From NCBI RefSeq assembly GCF_011075055.1, contig NC_058149.1, positions 7,012,449 through 7,076,448 of the forward strand: a stretch of DNA of 64,000 bases, read 5' to 3'. Positions within the stretch are counted from its first letter, which is position 1; each line of letters opens with the position of its first letter. This document shows, piece by piece, positions 1 through 11,169 of this stretch. Position numbers and translations under genes: made by a program. Source of the DNA: Mangifera indica (lineage: Eukaryota > Streptophyta > Magnoliopsida > Sapindales > Anacardiaceae). The notes beneath the pieces are model-generated. The model was not told the DNA's origin, searched no databases, and saw only the letters and a list, made by a program, of their open reading frames with translations.

Positions 1-717
1 GCAAAATTCAACACTTCATACATGAAATGATAATAATGCCCTCACTGCACATGTACCGGCGTGCACTCCTAACATGCGCGACCACACAACATGCTTAAAC
101 CATATTTCATGCATAAAAATTAAATAATTATTTAAAATGATTGAAATTCCCTTATGACATGCCTATGAGTGTGATAGTAGTTCATGTCAAATATGTCATT
201 ACCAAAAGGAGGAAAAATCCATGAAAAATGAAAAATTTGTGTGTTGTTTCAATAATTTTTTACGATGGGAGGAGGGGAAGGGAGAGAATTTGAAAAAACA
301 CTATGTTTCATTTTTTTTATTTAAAAATGAAAATGACAATTATGTTCCTTTTACTATAATTTTTTCTATTAATAGAGTTAGGTTTTGAATAAAAAAGTGT
401 GATTTAAGTCATCAAGATATAGAAAAGTGTTTTTGGGTTAAACATTAGAAAGTGAGATTTATGCCACCAAAGATGGGAAATTTTTGTAAGTCAAACCTTG
501 GTTGGGAAAAGGTGATTCACTCAATAAAAACCTTTCTAGGGTCAGTATGTCACTAAAATAAGAAAATTATCAAAAATAATGAATAAAAACTTGAAATATC
601 ATTCAATGATTAAAGCAATCTTTATTTCAAATTGAAATGTAACCAAAAGAAAAAGAAATCAACAATTAACTGAGCAAATACACATATTACCAATACTAGA
701 ACTAATTAGACTAAGCC
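1..717. other. Intergenic, left half of a local duplication
   Basis: No gene is supported in this stretch. From about 238 it resembles DNA at 1284-1440: both have a G-rich run followed by a GAGAATTTGAA block and an ACACT(A/G)TGTTTCAT block. The left copy holds about 240 extra bases (roughly 360-600) that the right copy lacks. The rest is AT-rich sequence without a recognisable domain. Confidence 0.5.
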
Positions 718-880
718 AAAGACCATGCCCATCTAATGGTCCTGGATATTTAGCTACACAATTTTTATTGCAACAGTCATCGTTACAATTATCATTGCAT
801 CATCCAAAGGCCGTGTGCATATTTTGGGCATCGGCGGTGTGCATTCATATGAGCATGTGCATGAATTGTTTGAAGATTTT
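718..880 (-). pseudogene. Defensin-like pseudogene fragment (second domain)
   Basis: The minus strand reads a peptide like the second half of the intact gene at 1444-2190: NSC-x-C followed by a PP-x-PK-x-CT segment. A frameshift comes next, then CNDNCNDDCCNKNC and AKYPGPLDGHG. The cysteine spacing and the AKYPG motif match the intact paralogue, and CND-x-CC also matches the copy at 7.3 kb. No signal-peptide exon or first domain is present. It is a decayed tandem copy, unlikely to be expressed. Confidence 0.7.
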
Positions 881-921
881 CTTTATTATAGTTAATGGCA
901 TACAGGTGACAAGTTTGATCC

Positions 922-1060
922 CAAATTTTGTATCCATATTTTGAGCATCTTAATTAATGAGTGATATTTCATTCAACATATTAGATCACCATCATCACCT
1001 GATTGTCAACATAAAGATTAGCAAGGTTTTAGCTCTCATACCTCGCTCAAGGGTTTTTGT
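922..1060. repeat. Dispersed repeat, second copy at 3928-4220
   Basis: The blocks CCCAAATTTTGTATCCAT, GAGCATCTTAATTA and CTCATACC-x-x-GCTCAAGGG occur here and again, in the same order, at about 3928-4220. The second copy carries about 150 extra bases in the middle. It is probably a non-autonomous transposon fragment. I could not define its ends. Confidence 0.5.
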
Positions 1061-1443
1061 TTAGTTTACCTTTGTAATATCCTTGCAATACTGTACGTAG
1101 GATTAATACAGTATTTTCAATACTAAATCAATAATATTTTATATATCTATTTTAAATATATAAATAGACGCATATTTATATATATTATTCTTTGATTGTG
1201 TGTTACTATACCTTTAATTTAAAATCACTTAATTACATAATGTCACACATCAAATGTGTACCTATAGTAAAACCAAAAACCAATAATATGTGTTGTGGTC
1301 TTTTTTTTTCTGCAAAAGTTTATTTTGGGCAAGGGAGGGTGGGGAGGGGGGAGAATTTGAAGAAACACTGTGTTTCATTTATTATTATTATTATAGTAGA
1401 ACTAAGGCAACCCTTATTTCAAGTTGAAATAAAAAAAAAAAAA

Positions 1444-2190
1444 TCAGCAATTAAATGTGCAGATACATATGTAATCAACCTTAGGATTAATTACACCATG
1501 GCAACCGCCATGCCCTTCTAATTCTCCTGGATATTTAGCTGCACATTTGTTATTGCAACTGGCACTGGTAAACTTAGAATTGCATGATTTTCCCAAGGTT
1601 GATGTGCATTTTTTGGGCGTCGGTGGTGTGTCTGCATATAGGCATTTGCATGAATTTGTTGCAGCATCACAAGTGCCTTGCGCACTTACATATTTTGATG
1701 TGCACTTTGAATTGCAATTACCATCACAAGGACCCAAATCTTCTGTGTATAAATCACCTTGAACCATACAAAACAATTTTCCTGTTGCATTTGTCAACGT
1801 TTTTATCAAGTTAGAATTAATATAAAGTTTGACAGAAAATGAAATAATGAGATTTCTCAAAATTGAGATAAATTAGATTTAATTTGTAACATTTTGCTAG
1901 ATGTTAAAACTTTAGGTATTCAGGTATTTTTACAATTAATAATACATTTAATTGCAATTTTTTTTTAAATGTCTCAAACAAAGTAACATAACATAAATTT
2001 AATAAATAAGTGAAAAAAATATATTGAGAAATAAAAATTGATGGCATAATAATTTATAACATGAATCACATCAGTAACATAATAATACAAATTTGTTAAA
2101 TATAATTCAACTCATTAAAAATGAAAGATTACCTGATGAAAAAATTAGAAGGATGAGAACAATATAATAAGATATAAAGAGCTTTGCCAT
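1444..2190 (-). CDS. Defensin-like secreted cysteine-rich peptide (two exons)
   Basis: Exon 1 runs 2190 down to 2133: ATG, then 19 codons beginning MAKLF and ending LLIFSS, a typical signal peptide, with donor GT at 2132-2131. Exon 2 ends at the TGA at 1446-1444. The donor leaves phase 1, and two AG acceptors keep frame: one with exon start 1781 (131 residues, 15 Cys) and one with exon start 1757 (123 residues, 14 Cys). The mature protein has two tandem cysteine modules, GPC-x3-C-x3-C...GTC...CKC and KKC...SC...C-x3-C-x-AKYPG...GGC...CIC...C. This fits double-domain plant DEFL/LCR peptides, which are secreted and linked in general to defence or reproductive signalling. The role of this one is unknown. 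An intron after the signal peptide is usual for the family. The paralogues at 0.72 and 7.1 kb are broken. It could also be a silent gene. Confidence 0.78.
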
Positions 2191-2247
2191 CTTTTTAACT
2201 GTTTGAAAGGGTTTTTGTTGTGGTGTAATTGCTTTGAGGTGTATTTC

Positions 2248-2261
2248 TAATATTTATAAGA
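2248..2261 (-). promoter_or_regulatory. TATA box of the DEFL gene
   Basis: Read on the minus strand this is CTTATAAATATTAG, about 60 bases upstream of the ATG at 2190. That distance suits a TATA box with a short leader. A near-identical CTTATAAATATAG lies upstream of the related plus-strand pseudogene at 7.1 kb, which supports its being the family promoter. Confidence 0.5.
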
Positions 2262-2748
2262 AAGAAAGAATATTCATGAATTAACTTGATTACCTTATAT
2301 TCCATAGCATTTAGATTAACATTACATATATATATAGGTGTTAAGATTTTTTTAATAGGCTATTAACTTAATTACTGTATAAATTAACTTAAAATTAGAC
2401 CTAATAGTTTGTGTCATTGAGTTGTATTCGTGTTATGTTAATTCAAGTTTCTAATCGAAGATTATAAACCCTAACATGATCCGAAATAGATCATGTCAAA
2501 ATTTCTCAACGCTAAACTAAATTGAAATATTTTCATATTAAGCTGACCTAACTCGAAAATAACCTAAACTATGTAACAAGTAAAGTCATGCCAAAACACA
2601 TGTAACGACATAATTTGTTATGAAATAATACATTTTATCAAATTTCAAGGAATAACACAATTTATTGCACAATAATACACAAAAAGTCATTTTGACATGA
2701 AATGACATTTTTTAAAGCAAAATTGGTCTATTTCAAGTTAATACTAAG

Positions 2749-3174
2749 GAGACGTTTAATTCACTATATTAAAAGATTATTCTGGTAATTTATATTTTAT
2801 TATTAATATTATTTTATTTAGTTTGTCAGCAATAAAAAATTCTAATAATCTTCTATTACCAATATAAAATATAATCTAATTACCATTTTCATATTAGGTA
2901 TTAATAAATTACTAAAGTAATCTTGATTTTATTATTATTTTCAATTAATATAACAAGTAATATAAAAAATATTAAAAAATAACTAAACTGAAGGAGATTT
3001 AATTAAAATTATATTTTACTATTTTTTTATTGCATTCAACCAAACACAATAATTATTTATATCTATCAATTTTTATTAAACATAGAAATAATTTATACCA
3101 TATTCTTCTAGGTTATCTAATGTTGTGGTAATCTTTTATTTTTTGTAATAAAATATTATCCAAACTAAACGCTA
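2749..3174 (+). mobile_element. MITE-like element, copy 1
   Basis: An AT-rich non-coding block of about 430 bp. It opens with GGAGACGTTTAATTCAC and closes with CCAAACTAAACGCTAT, so the ends are inverted versions of a GCGTTTRRTT motif. A diverged copy in the opposite orientation lies at 7515-8003; both share an internal TAATCTTCTATT block and a stretch like ATTATYTTATYTA. I found no clear target duplication, so the superfamily is uncertain. Confidence 0.5.
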
Positions 3175-3927
3175 TGTAATAATTTATTTATTGTCTATAT
3201 GATCAATTATAAGGATAAAAAACAAAATATCATAGCTAATAACTCAAATAAATCTATAACTTCAATTTCAAAATAATGTAACTGATAACCAATCAAATTG
3301 ACAACTACTTGTCAAATATTTAAAAAATTTTATTGGCAATTCATACAATGAATATGACTATTATAAATATTAAAACTATTAACAAGTGTATGAATATGAC
3401 ATACAAACATAATAATTTTAAATCAGTAGTACTTATAACGCATAAACAAAAAAAAAAAAAAACAAATAGTTTTTCACAAGTCTCCAAAAATAGTGATTAA
3501 ATTAAAATAAATGTCTTCGAGTAATGCAAATTTTGTGTTTAGTAATGCAATATCAATTTCTTTATTGATTTGAATTATGGAATATAAATTTTATGGATTA
3601 AAACTTGTTCGGTCAAATGAAAAAATAAAGGATATTAAGGTTTTTTTTTACTATTACGATGTTATATAATATTTTATTTAAAATTTTCAGGGTACTTTAA
3701 GTCAATTCGAGATGGTATCATGTAAATCCTAACCCGACCAGAATTATAACCCTAATTAGATTTTTTTAGTATCGTATTATATCAGTTTAACGGAACGTGT
3801 CAAATTTTTTCAGGTCTACTTAAAATAATCTAGATGGTATTTCTATAGGAAGTATGTATTTCTTATTAGGTATATGGTTAACCATACAAGTATAAAAGTA
3901 CCTAATGAAAATTAGGTGCCAAGAATA
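3175..3927. other. Intergenic AT-rich DNA, no gene seen
   Basis: There are no open frames with recognisable domains. It contains a poly-A run near 3450-3463 and otherwise simple AT-rich sequence up to the dispersed repeat starting near 3928. Confidence 0.5.
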
Positions 3928-4220
3928 TATCCCAAATTTTGTATCCATATATTGAGCATCTTAATTAGTGAGTTATATTTCATTCAACATATTAAGATTA
4001 AAATAAAATTATGTGTATCAATTTTGAGTATACAATTTGATACATACTTCATATGTGTCATCATGTAATTGAATAATTTTGAAGTAAGGATAAAGTAACA
4101 TACAATCAAATGATGATATACATAAATGTGTATCTATTTGTGTACTGAAAGTGAATACACATAATATTACTCTTCAGATTTAAAAGGATTTAGCCCTCAT
4201 ACCTGGCTCAAGGGTTTGGC
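3928..4220. repeat. Dispersed repeat, second copy of 922-1060
   Basis: It matches 922-1060 in three ordered blocks and has an extra central part with GTGTATCTATTTGTGTACT. A related GTGTATATCTATTTATATACT sits at 7041-7061, just before the 7.1-kb DEFL pseudogene. The same small repeat family is therefore scattered around the DEFL cluster. Confidence 0.45.
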
Positions 4221-4276
4221 AACTGAAAAACTTGTTTAAGGTTGCCCCTCGAATTAAGGCCTCCATGTTTATATTT

Positions 4277-5117
4277 AGGGATATTAATTAAAATATGCAC
4301 AAAATTTTGTGTCTAAACTTTTTTAGGCAAACTTTTAATGAATTTACTTTTTTAAGCAAACTCAATATTTATTTCAATAATACCCCTCCCTAGTAATTAC
4401 CTTTCTTCAGTCATGTTTTTTCTTTGGCAATGTTTTCATTGGTAGCATATTCCAATATTCTCACATTGATTGTAAATTTAGTAATTTATGAATCAAAATA
4501 TTCATAAACTTGTTCGAAAACAGGTTGATTTTTGGTTTGATTGTTGATATGTCCAAATCAAAACAAAAAGTGGAATAAACACGAGTGCAAGTGCGAAAAG
4601 TGGGAGAAGTACTCTATTTATTATATAAATATATTTTTATTATAACATGAGTGCGAGAACACACTTCTTGCACTCATGTATATATATAATTTAATATTTA
4701 TATAATATATTTATGTAAAAACATATTTTTATATAAATATAATTTTATTATATAATAAAAATATTTATACACACGAGTGCTAGAATGCTCTCACACTTTT
4801 GCACTCGCACTCATATCTGTTTTACTTTTCATTTCAATCTGGACATATCAACAAACAAATCAAATATCGACCTGTGTTTGAACAAGTTTATAAATATTTT
4901 AATTCATAAGTTATCAAACTTACAATTAATGTAATGATGCTAGAGTATGCTGCCAATAAAAACGTTATCAAAGAAGAAGCACGATTGAAAAATAATAATT
5001 ATCAAAGAGGGATATTATTGAAATAAATATTGAATTTGCTTAAAAAAAAAATTTATTAAAAGTTTGCCTAAAAAAGTTTAGGCACAAAATTTTGTGTCTA
5101 TTTAAATTAATATCCCT
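4277..5117. mobile_element. Foldback element with long terminal inverted repeats
   Basis: The left arm (from AGGGATATTAATT at 4277) and the right arm (ending AATTAATATCCCT at 5117) are inverted copies for about 330-380 bp each. They share GCACAAAATTTTGTG/GACACAAAATTTTGTG, the TTTTTTAGGCAAACTTTTAAT block and CAATATTTATTTCAATAATA. The centre holds GAGTGCRAG-type repeats in both orientations and (TA)-rich sequence. No protein is encoded. Long inverted arms with a short loop fit a Mutator-type or foldback MITE. Flanking CTCGAATTAA (left, about 18 bases out) and CTCAAATTAA (right) may be a relic target duplication, but this is weak. Confidence 0.75.
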
Positions 5118-6437
5118 CAAATTAATCCATCTTATTTCTTATTTTCCTGAATTTAAAAATGAAATGCATACTTGTAGATAATATATACTGTCAAAATAAA
5201 AAATTATTTGAAATATAACGAACTAATACAGATTTATTTTCCTACAATGTAAAAAATTATTAGAATCTATAATTTAAATAATAAAATGGTTTTATTATTT
5301 AAGCATGATAGATTTAATTCTTCTCTTTTAACATTCTTGTATTTTGATTGTACTTTTAGGGATGGGGCTACGAATGAAATATAGGGGGCTCATTGAAATA
5401 ATAATGAAAATATAGATATATAAAGAAAATATCAATATTTTTATCTGATATTTTATATATACTATATAAGAAATTTTCTTGGGCCAACAAGAGTGAGTCG
5501 ACCACTTAATCCCTTTGCTCCATCCATATATGAGTACTTTGGTTTGACGTAAACTTGGCAACTCATGTCATTGAGCTGTATTTTTATCAAATCAATTCAA
5601 CTTTTAGGTTAAAGACCCTCAATACTAAACCTATCTAAAATATTATCTAAAATATTAACTTAATACAACTTAAATTTTTAACTTTAACCCAACTAAATTA
5701 TATTTATATTGGCTTGATATAATTTGAATTAATTCAAAATCGTCAACTACTTTTACTCTTTTGAGTACTTTTAGTGTTTTAACTCATTTTCCAAATTACC
5801 CCAATTTACTAGCTATAAACAAAATAGAGAACATAAAATTTTATCTCATTTAGAAATTGGCCCAAAAATTGCTTATTAAGTAACCAAATTTTATTCTTAC
5901 CACCTAAAAATAAAATAAAATTTGAATTGTTAACAATACTTGTCTGGTGTTTTTGTTAAAAAAATAAATCATAATCTAGTGTTTTTGTTAGATCGTTTCA
6001 AATTAACAGATTATGTTAAAAATTATTAACTCTAATTGGGTGATATACTTTTTTTTTCTTGAGATAAGTTTTAATTAAAAAAAAAAGACACAAATCCTAG
6101 TACTATGGCCTCTTACATACACAAACATAATTTTGTTTATAATATGTATGAACCTTATAATATGGTTTTGGGATCAACATAAAAATATTATGAGAGAAAG
6201 TTTATTTATTTTTAATAAAGTGAAAAATAATTTCTATAATATGATGGGGTTGGTACTTTGCACCATTTAATGTTGTAGTACTTATTCCCAAGATAGGGAT
6301 GGCCCAGATAAGCAAAACTTAATTTTACTCAATATTATTTGTCAGGTAACAAATTTAATATCCTCTGAGAAGATACTTTTGTAATTGCAATTGAATATTT
6401 ATTATGTATGGACCTCCCTGATTTTCTTAATTTCTTG
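5118..6437. other. Intergenic AT-rich DNA, no gene seen
   Basis: Only short open frames with amino-acid content typical of AT-rich non-coding DNA are present. A poly-T/poly-A pair lies at 6052-6089. I see no transposon ends or domains. Confidence 0.5.
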
Positions 6438-6450
6438 CTTATAAATATAG
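6438..6450 (+). promoter_or_regulatory. TATA-like box upstream of the 7.1-kb DEFL relic
   Basis: GCTTATAAATATAG closely matches the TATA region of the intact DEFL gene (read on the minus strand at 2248-2261). A possible degenerate leader start, ATGAAGAAAACAATG, lies near 6560 but runs into a stop after 15 codons. The promoter may therefore survive without a working first exon. Confidence 0.3.
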
Positions 6451-7120
6451 CAATATAGCACAAAAACAAAATTCTAATTCCTTCCTTTGAGTTAGCATTT
6501 ATATTCAATTGATTTTCATTACAATAATTATTACTTGCATTGCTAATTACTTTGATGATATGAAGAAAACAATGAATAATAAAAATATATGTATTTTTAT
6601 AATCTAAAGCGAATAATATTATGCAATAGATAATATTTTTTACCTATATTTTAAATTATATATTAACTTTATTTCATAATAAAATTTTTGAAAAAAACAT
6701 ATTCTCTATTTTTCTATTCCCGAATTATATTTAGAAGTACAAGGAAATGTTTCCTCTATCTTCTCCCATCTATAACTAACGTTTCTAAAAAATATTCTAC
6801 AACTTGTACAAAAAGAAGAATTAAAGTTTTCATTTTACAGACTATTTCTATTTGATTTAGGGTAAATCATCTTGCCTCTAATAGATTCATAAGTCTTAAG
6901 CATTCTAATGATTTCCAAAACTTTCATTTTTGTACAAAAAAGCTTTTCATATATTCTAACTTGCCTTATATATATTTGAGAAAGATACTGCATACCCAAA
7001 TTAAATATATAAATGAGTATATATAGTAACACGCATCATATGTGTATATCTATTTATATACTTAAAATGAATACATATAATTTTATTACATATATTTTGA
7101 TGGATGATACTAACTTTGAC

Positions 7121-7435
7121 ATATATTATGACAAATTCAATAGGCATGGTAAAAGGGAATGTATGCTCAGATGATTTGGGTCCATGTGATGATACATGCA
7201 GTTCAAAGGCGTTTGTGATTCAATCTCCAATTCATGCAAATGCTTTTATGAATGCTCACAACCAAAACCCCAAGTTTGCAGTGTGGGAATAGGCACTTGC
7301 AGCGCTGTTTGTAATGACCAATGTTGTGATCAAAATTGTGCTACTAAATTTCCCGGAGCTTCTCAAGCCTATGGGGTTTGTTATAATGTCGGCCCTGCAA
7401 TCTATAGTTATTGTCTTTGCTTCCATAATTGTTGA
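7121..7435 (+). pseudogene. Defensin-like pseudogene, frameshifted
   Basis: A candidate acceptor (TCAATAG at about 7135-7142) is followed by GMVKGNVCSDDLGPCDDTCSSK. The frame breaks near 7205 and resumes as KGVCDSISNSCKC, then CSVGIGTC, CNDQCCDQNC, TKFPGA and a final CLCFHNC ending at the stop at 7435. Against the intact paralogue, about ten residues including the fourth cysteine of domain 1 are missing at the frame break. No in-frame signal-peptide exon was found upstream. Domain 2 is complete. The copy lies on the opposite strand from the other two, so the cluster is not a simple tandem array. Confidence 0.75.
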
Positions 7436-7514
7436 AATCTTGCCTATATATAATAATTTAAGGGCAAATGTTCTGTTTTTGAAATGGATATCAACATTGG
7501 TATAAATTGCTTTT

Positions 7515-8003
7515 AGGGGCGTTTTGTTTAGATAATGTGTTATTTTCAAAATTAAAATATTATCTTGAAGATAGATTACTTAGAAAATAACTGAGTATAA
7601 ATTATTGATATGTTTGATAAAATTTGGTAAATATAAATAATTATTGTGTTTGGTTAAAGATAATAAAATAATAATAGTAAATTATTTTATTTAAATATAC
7701 TTAGATATAATTATTCTAAAATATTTTTTTATATTACTTCTTATATTAATTGAAAATGAAAGTATTTTTGTCTTAAAATTTTAATAAATAAGAATATAAT
7801 CATAATAAAATTAATATTATCTTGGTAATATTTTAATATTTTAGATAAAGGTGATAATCAAATTATCATATAGATTACATGTCATATCTTTATCAAAATA
7901 GAAGATTACTATAATATTTTATTAGTGACAAATTAGATAAGATAATATAAATAGTAAAAAATAAATTATTAAAATAATCTTTATTAACAGAATCCTTGTT
8001 AGA
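7515..8003 (-). mobile_element. MITE-like element, copy 2 (reverse of copy 1)
   Basis: It starts with AGGGGCGTTTTGTTTAGATAA, whose inverse matches the right end of copy 1 at 3160-3174. Read in reverse it follows the same internal order as 2749-3174 (TAATCTTCTATT block, then an ATTATCTTATCTA block). It is non-coding. Together the two copies bracket the interval between the intact DEFL gene and its plus-strand relic. Confidence 0.5.
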
Positions 8004-8704
8004 ATGGAGAGTTCCGTGGGTTAATTATTCATTTTAATTTTGGGATACTATCAACACTGTTTTGCATATAAAATAAAAACGTATACAAATTAAATTTACG
8101 TGATTTAGGGGTAAATTAATATTAGATTTAACCCAAGTGAGAAAATTTGCATTTTATTAGGGTATTATACACACTTTCTGGATTAATATTTACTGTTTTA
8201 AATACGTTTCGCTATATGATTTAACCTAAAACATATGAAACACTTATTTTAGATGTCTGTCATATTAAATATGTATTAAATAATCATATTATAGGTTTTT
8301 ATATTTTTTAATTTTTCTTTAATAAATAATAAAATGATATCGTTTTATAAAAAAAAATAACATTGTTTTATCTTAATCATATGAAACTCAACTCAAATAG
8401 TGATAAGTTCCGTTCATTTTCTCTCAAATTAAAAAATCTCTTACAATCTCATTTTTTTTCCTTTTTGATGCCTATTTCTCATTATCAACTTATCATATTA
8501 TCCTTTAGTTTGTTGATCTTTAGAAAGGACAATTAACATCAATGTCCGATCATAATAAGAAATTTATTACTTTGTCAAATTTATATTAAAACAATATTGT
8601 AATAACTGATTTTTCCCTTCATTGTTTTAGTTGAAAAAAATAATTTGAACTTGATTGAAAGTGGCCTAATGAATCATTTTTTTATATTTATCTTTTGATA
8701 TTAG
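8004..8704. other. Intergenic AT-rich DNA, no gene seen
   Basis: Non-coding AT-rich sequence with no domain or repeat ends that I can define. It abuts the presumed left edge of the Mutator-like element at about 8705. Confidence 0.45.
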
Positions 8705-8923
8705 CGTCAAAACTTAGGAAAATTAAATTGTCCCAAAGTTAAGAAGGCAAAATGAAATTACCCTTGTAATTGAATTTTAAACCAAAATACCATAAATTCC
8801 TACAGAGATGAAAATGCCCCTCATATAAAAAACGAAGCTTTTAGCCATCCAACACACGAAAACAGAATTTTCAAACACATGTTCGCGCAGTCGGTGCAAT
8901 CAATTTTCTTAAGCCATTTTCGC

Positions 8924-10542
8924 GATGTTTTCGATGACGAAAATGGACAAAAAGGTTAGTAAAATAATCTTTGTCATCTTTTTATGCATTTCGGTCTAAG
9001 ATTTACTCGATTTGATGTGAAATTTGCATGTTTAGCATTAGGGTTTTGATTTGAAAGATTTGATGAAATTGCTTGATTTGTTGGTGATTTTGATAAATTT
9101 CTTTAGGGTTTTTGTGTTAGATTAGATGTAGAGTTGATTGTTTATGAAATGGTGTTTGAAACATGAACTTTGGGAGGTGAAATCTAACCACACGAATTTG
9201 GAAATGGCCACGCGAATGGCGCGCTAATCACACGAATTCATGTGGTGAGATTTGTCGGAGATAGGGAGGTTTTGTGTATTTTTCAAATTTTCTAGACCAC
9301 ACGAACTCATGTGGTTGGGGGTGAAAATGTGAGTTTTAATCATGTGGTGGGGCAGAATCAAATTCAAAAAGTTGGTTGACATGTGAGGTGACAATGAACC
9401 ACACTAATTTGTGCGGTTGACACGAGAATTCATGTGGTAGGGGCAAAATACGCTTTTCTAAAGTTATCCGCCATGTGAATTCGCGTGATTGGATTCAAGG
9501 GGCAAACTACATGTTATGCAAAATTTTGGGATTTTTTTGATTTTTTCCATATAAGGGGAAAATTTAAATTTGTGCATTATAAGGTTTTTTGATGTATAGA
9601 ATGCGAATTTGATATTTGTTTTTTTTTTTAATAAGGCCTCTATGTTCATAATTGAATAATTTATAATATAAATTTAATATAATCGCAATTTAATTTTGAT
9701 ACAGGGAGTTGGACAAAAGAGAAAAAAGATAAGGGTAAGGATAAAATGCGATTTCTTATCAAAAAACACTTCAAGGCTTAAGTTACTACACATGGATATA
9801 GAGATGTGGGAGTCGTGATCAAAAAATTATTAACAGAGAGACAATTACAAATTTTTCGACATACCTATTTCGAACACATCCTAGACTTGAAGGATAACCG
9901 ATTTAGAGGGTTTTAATATACTTTTTCATCCTTAGAGCGATAAATAAGGTGACCTCGAGAGAAGAGTTATGGTTTCGAGTTAATCATATAGACATAAGGT
10001 TCAATTCATATGAGTTTGCCATTATGACAAGCCTTTGATTCAGTCATATGGTAAATATTGACATCTATATTCCATCAAAGGCCATAAATTGGATTCTCTA
10101 GACATATTTTCACGGGTGTAAGTTAGTTACATATGTTGATTTGAGTTGTGTTTTATCAATGTGTGCAGGTTTTTATCCTGATATACTTCGATAATGCACA
10201 TTACGTAACAAGGTCTTGGATTTGAAGGAGTGGAAGATTACAGTTTATGAATTGTTATAGAATTTTACTACTGACCCGGAGTTATTTATACAAAAAATGT
10301 TGGGGTATACGTCAATGATACCACATTTGCTAGCTGCCACATCATTTTAGTCTCACAAGGGTCGAAATCCACAAGGCAATCCATTTGTGTTGTATAAGGT
10401 GGTGGATATACCACAGCAGACGTCCCTATCAGGTGATTGTGATGTGTTTATGTTACGATACATCAAGTGTTTGACACTTGGCCAATCGTTATCTTTTGAG
10501 GGGGAGAACTCATTATGCATACGTACGCGTTTAGACACATAA
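8924..10542 (+). pseudogene. DUF1985 plus Ulp1-like (C48) protease relic of a MULE
   Basis: A possible first exon starts at ATGTTTTCGATGACG (8924) with donor GTTAGT near 8955. A second exon may start after TACAG near 9705. From about 9857 the frames give FRHTYFEHILDLKDN, then after a shift REELWFRVNHIDIRF and YEFAIMTSL, typical of DUF1985. The end (about 10375-10542) reads SLSGDCDVFMLRYIKCLTLG, matching the catalytic-cysteine segment of Ulp1 proteases (usual D-C-G-V-F), with Gly changed to Asp after the Cys. The His/Asp part of the triad and most of the middle are missing. At least three in-frame stops or shifts make it non-functional. Confidence 0.65.
9186..9492. repeat. Cluster of imperfect palindromes CCACACGAATTCATGTGG
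   Basis: Five near-palindromes of about 19-23 bp occur within 307 bp: 9228-9248 (CACACGAATTCATGTGG core), 9295-9317, 9397-9419, 9419-9440 and 9470-9492. A half-site lies at 9186-9201. Each centres on GAAYTC or a variant, with CCACAC/ATGTGG arms. The spacing is uneven (about 66, 102, 22 and 51 bases). They lie in the presumed intron of the Ulp1 relic. They could be protein-binding sites of the transposon or small foldback repeats. Confidence 0.65.
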
Positions 10543-11169
10543 TTATTTTTTTAGGATATTGATTGACCATTATATTATATCTCATTTGTATATGTATATA
10601 TGTTTATTCTTTCATATGTTTTATGTGTTAGTATATTCATATATTGATTCATTTATATGAGTTTTTCCTTTATATAACTATTATAAATGATAAGTATAAT
10701 GAATAAAAAAGGATTGAAAATGGATATATGAAATCAACGTGGACATATATAACGATTACTAGCTGAAATTTTATAAATACATTAATAAGTACAATCACAA
10801 ATTTTAAAGATAATATATTACAATAAAAAACTATATATATGAAGTAACAATTATAATCACAACTTTTATATCAAAATATATTACAATAACAAACATTATA
10901 ATTAAAGTAACAAGTAGAATAACAACATTTATATCAAAATTAACAAGTACAATTATAAGTGCATTTATCTTTCATCTTTCTTTTTTTTTCCTCAACTTGG
11001 TGGTACAGAACTAGGTATTGGAATAGGACTCTTACAATTTTGTCTCGTATGTCTGCAAATAAGTTGTTCAACAATCTCCCCTTGTGAAGAACATCTATTT
11101 TTATTCACTGGACATCCCGCACGATGATGATGCACAAACAATGGGTGGATAACACTTGCCTCCTACAGA

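Larger units (their letters stand above)
238..1690. repeat. Diverged tandem duplication containing DEFL sequence
   Basis: Unit A (about 238-880) and unit B (about 1284-1690) share the same order of landmarks: G-rich run, GAGAATTTGAA block, a TTATTTCAA(A/G)TTGAAAT block, then the 3' half of a minus-strand defensin-like gene. In unit B the gene is intact. In unit A only the second cysteine domain survives, with a frameshift. Sequence between the units (about 900-1280) is not duplicated here, but part of it recurs at 3.93-4.22 kb. Confidence 0.6.

Noticed and set aside
1192..1521. 109-residue plus-strand frame
   Set aside because: Runs opposite the DEFL gene end and through duplicated non-coding DNA; composition typical of AT-rich non-coding sequence.
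1547..1814. Two plus-strand frames over the DEFL exon
   Set aside because: Antisense shadows of the cysteine-rich exon.
9464..9649. 61-residue minus frame
   Set aside because: Lies in the presumed Ulp1-relic intron and palindrome cluster; no motif.
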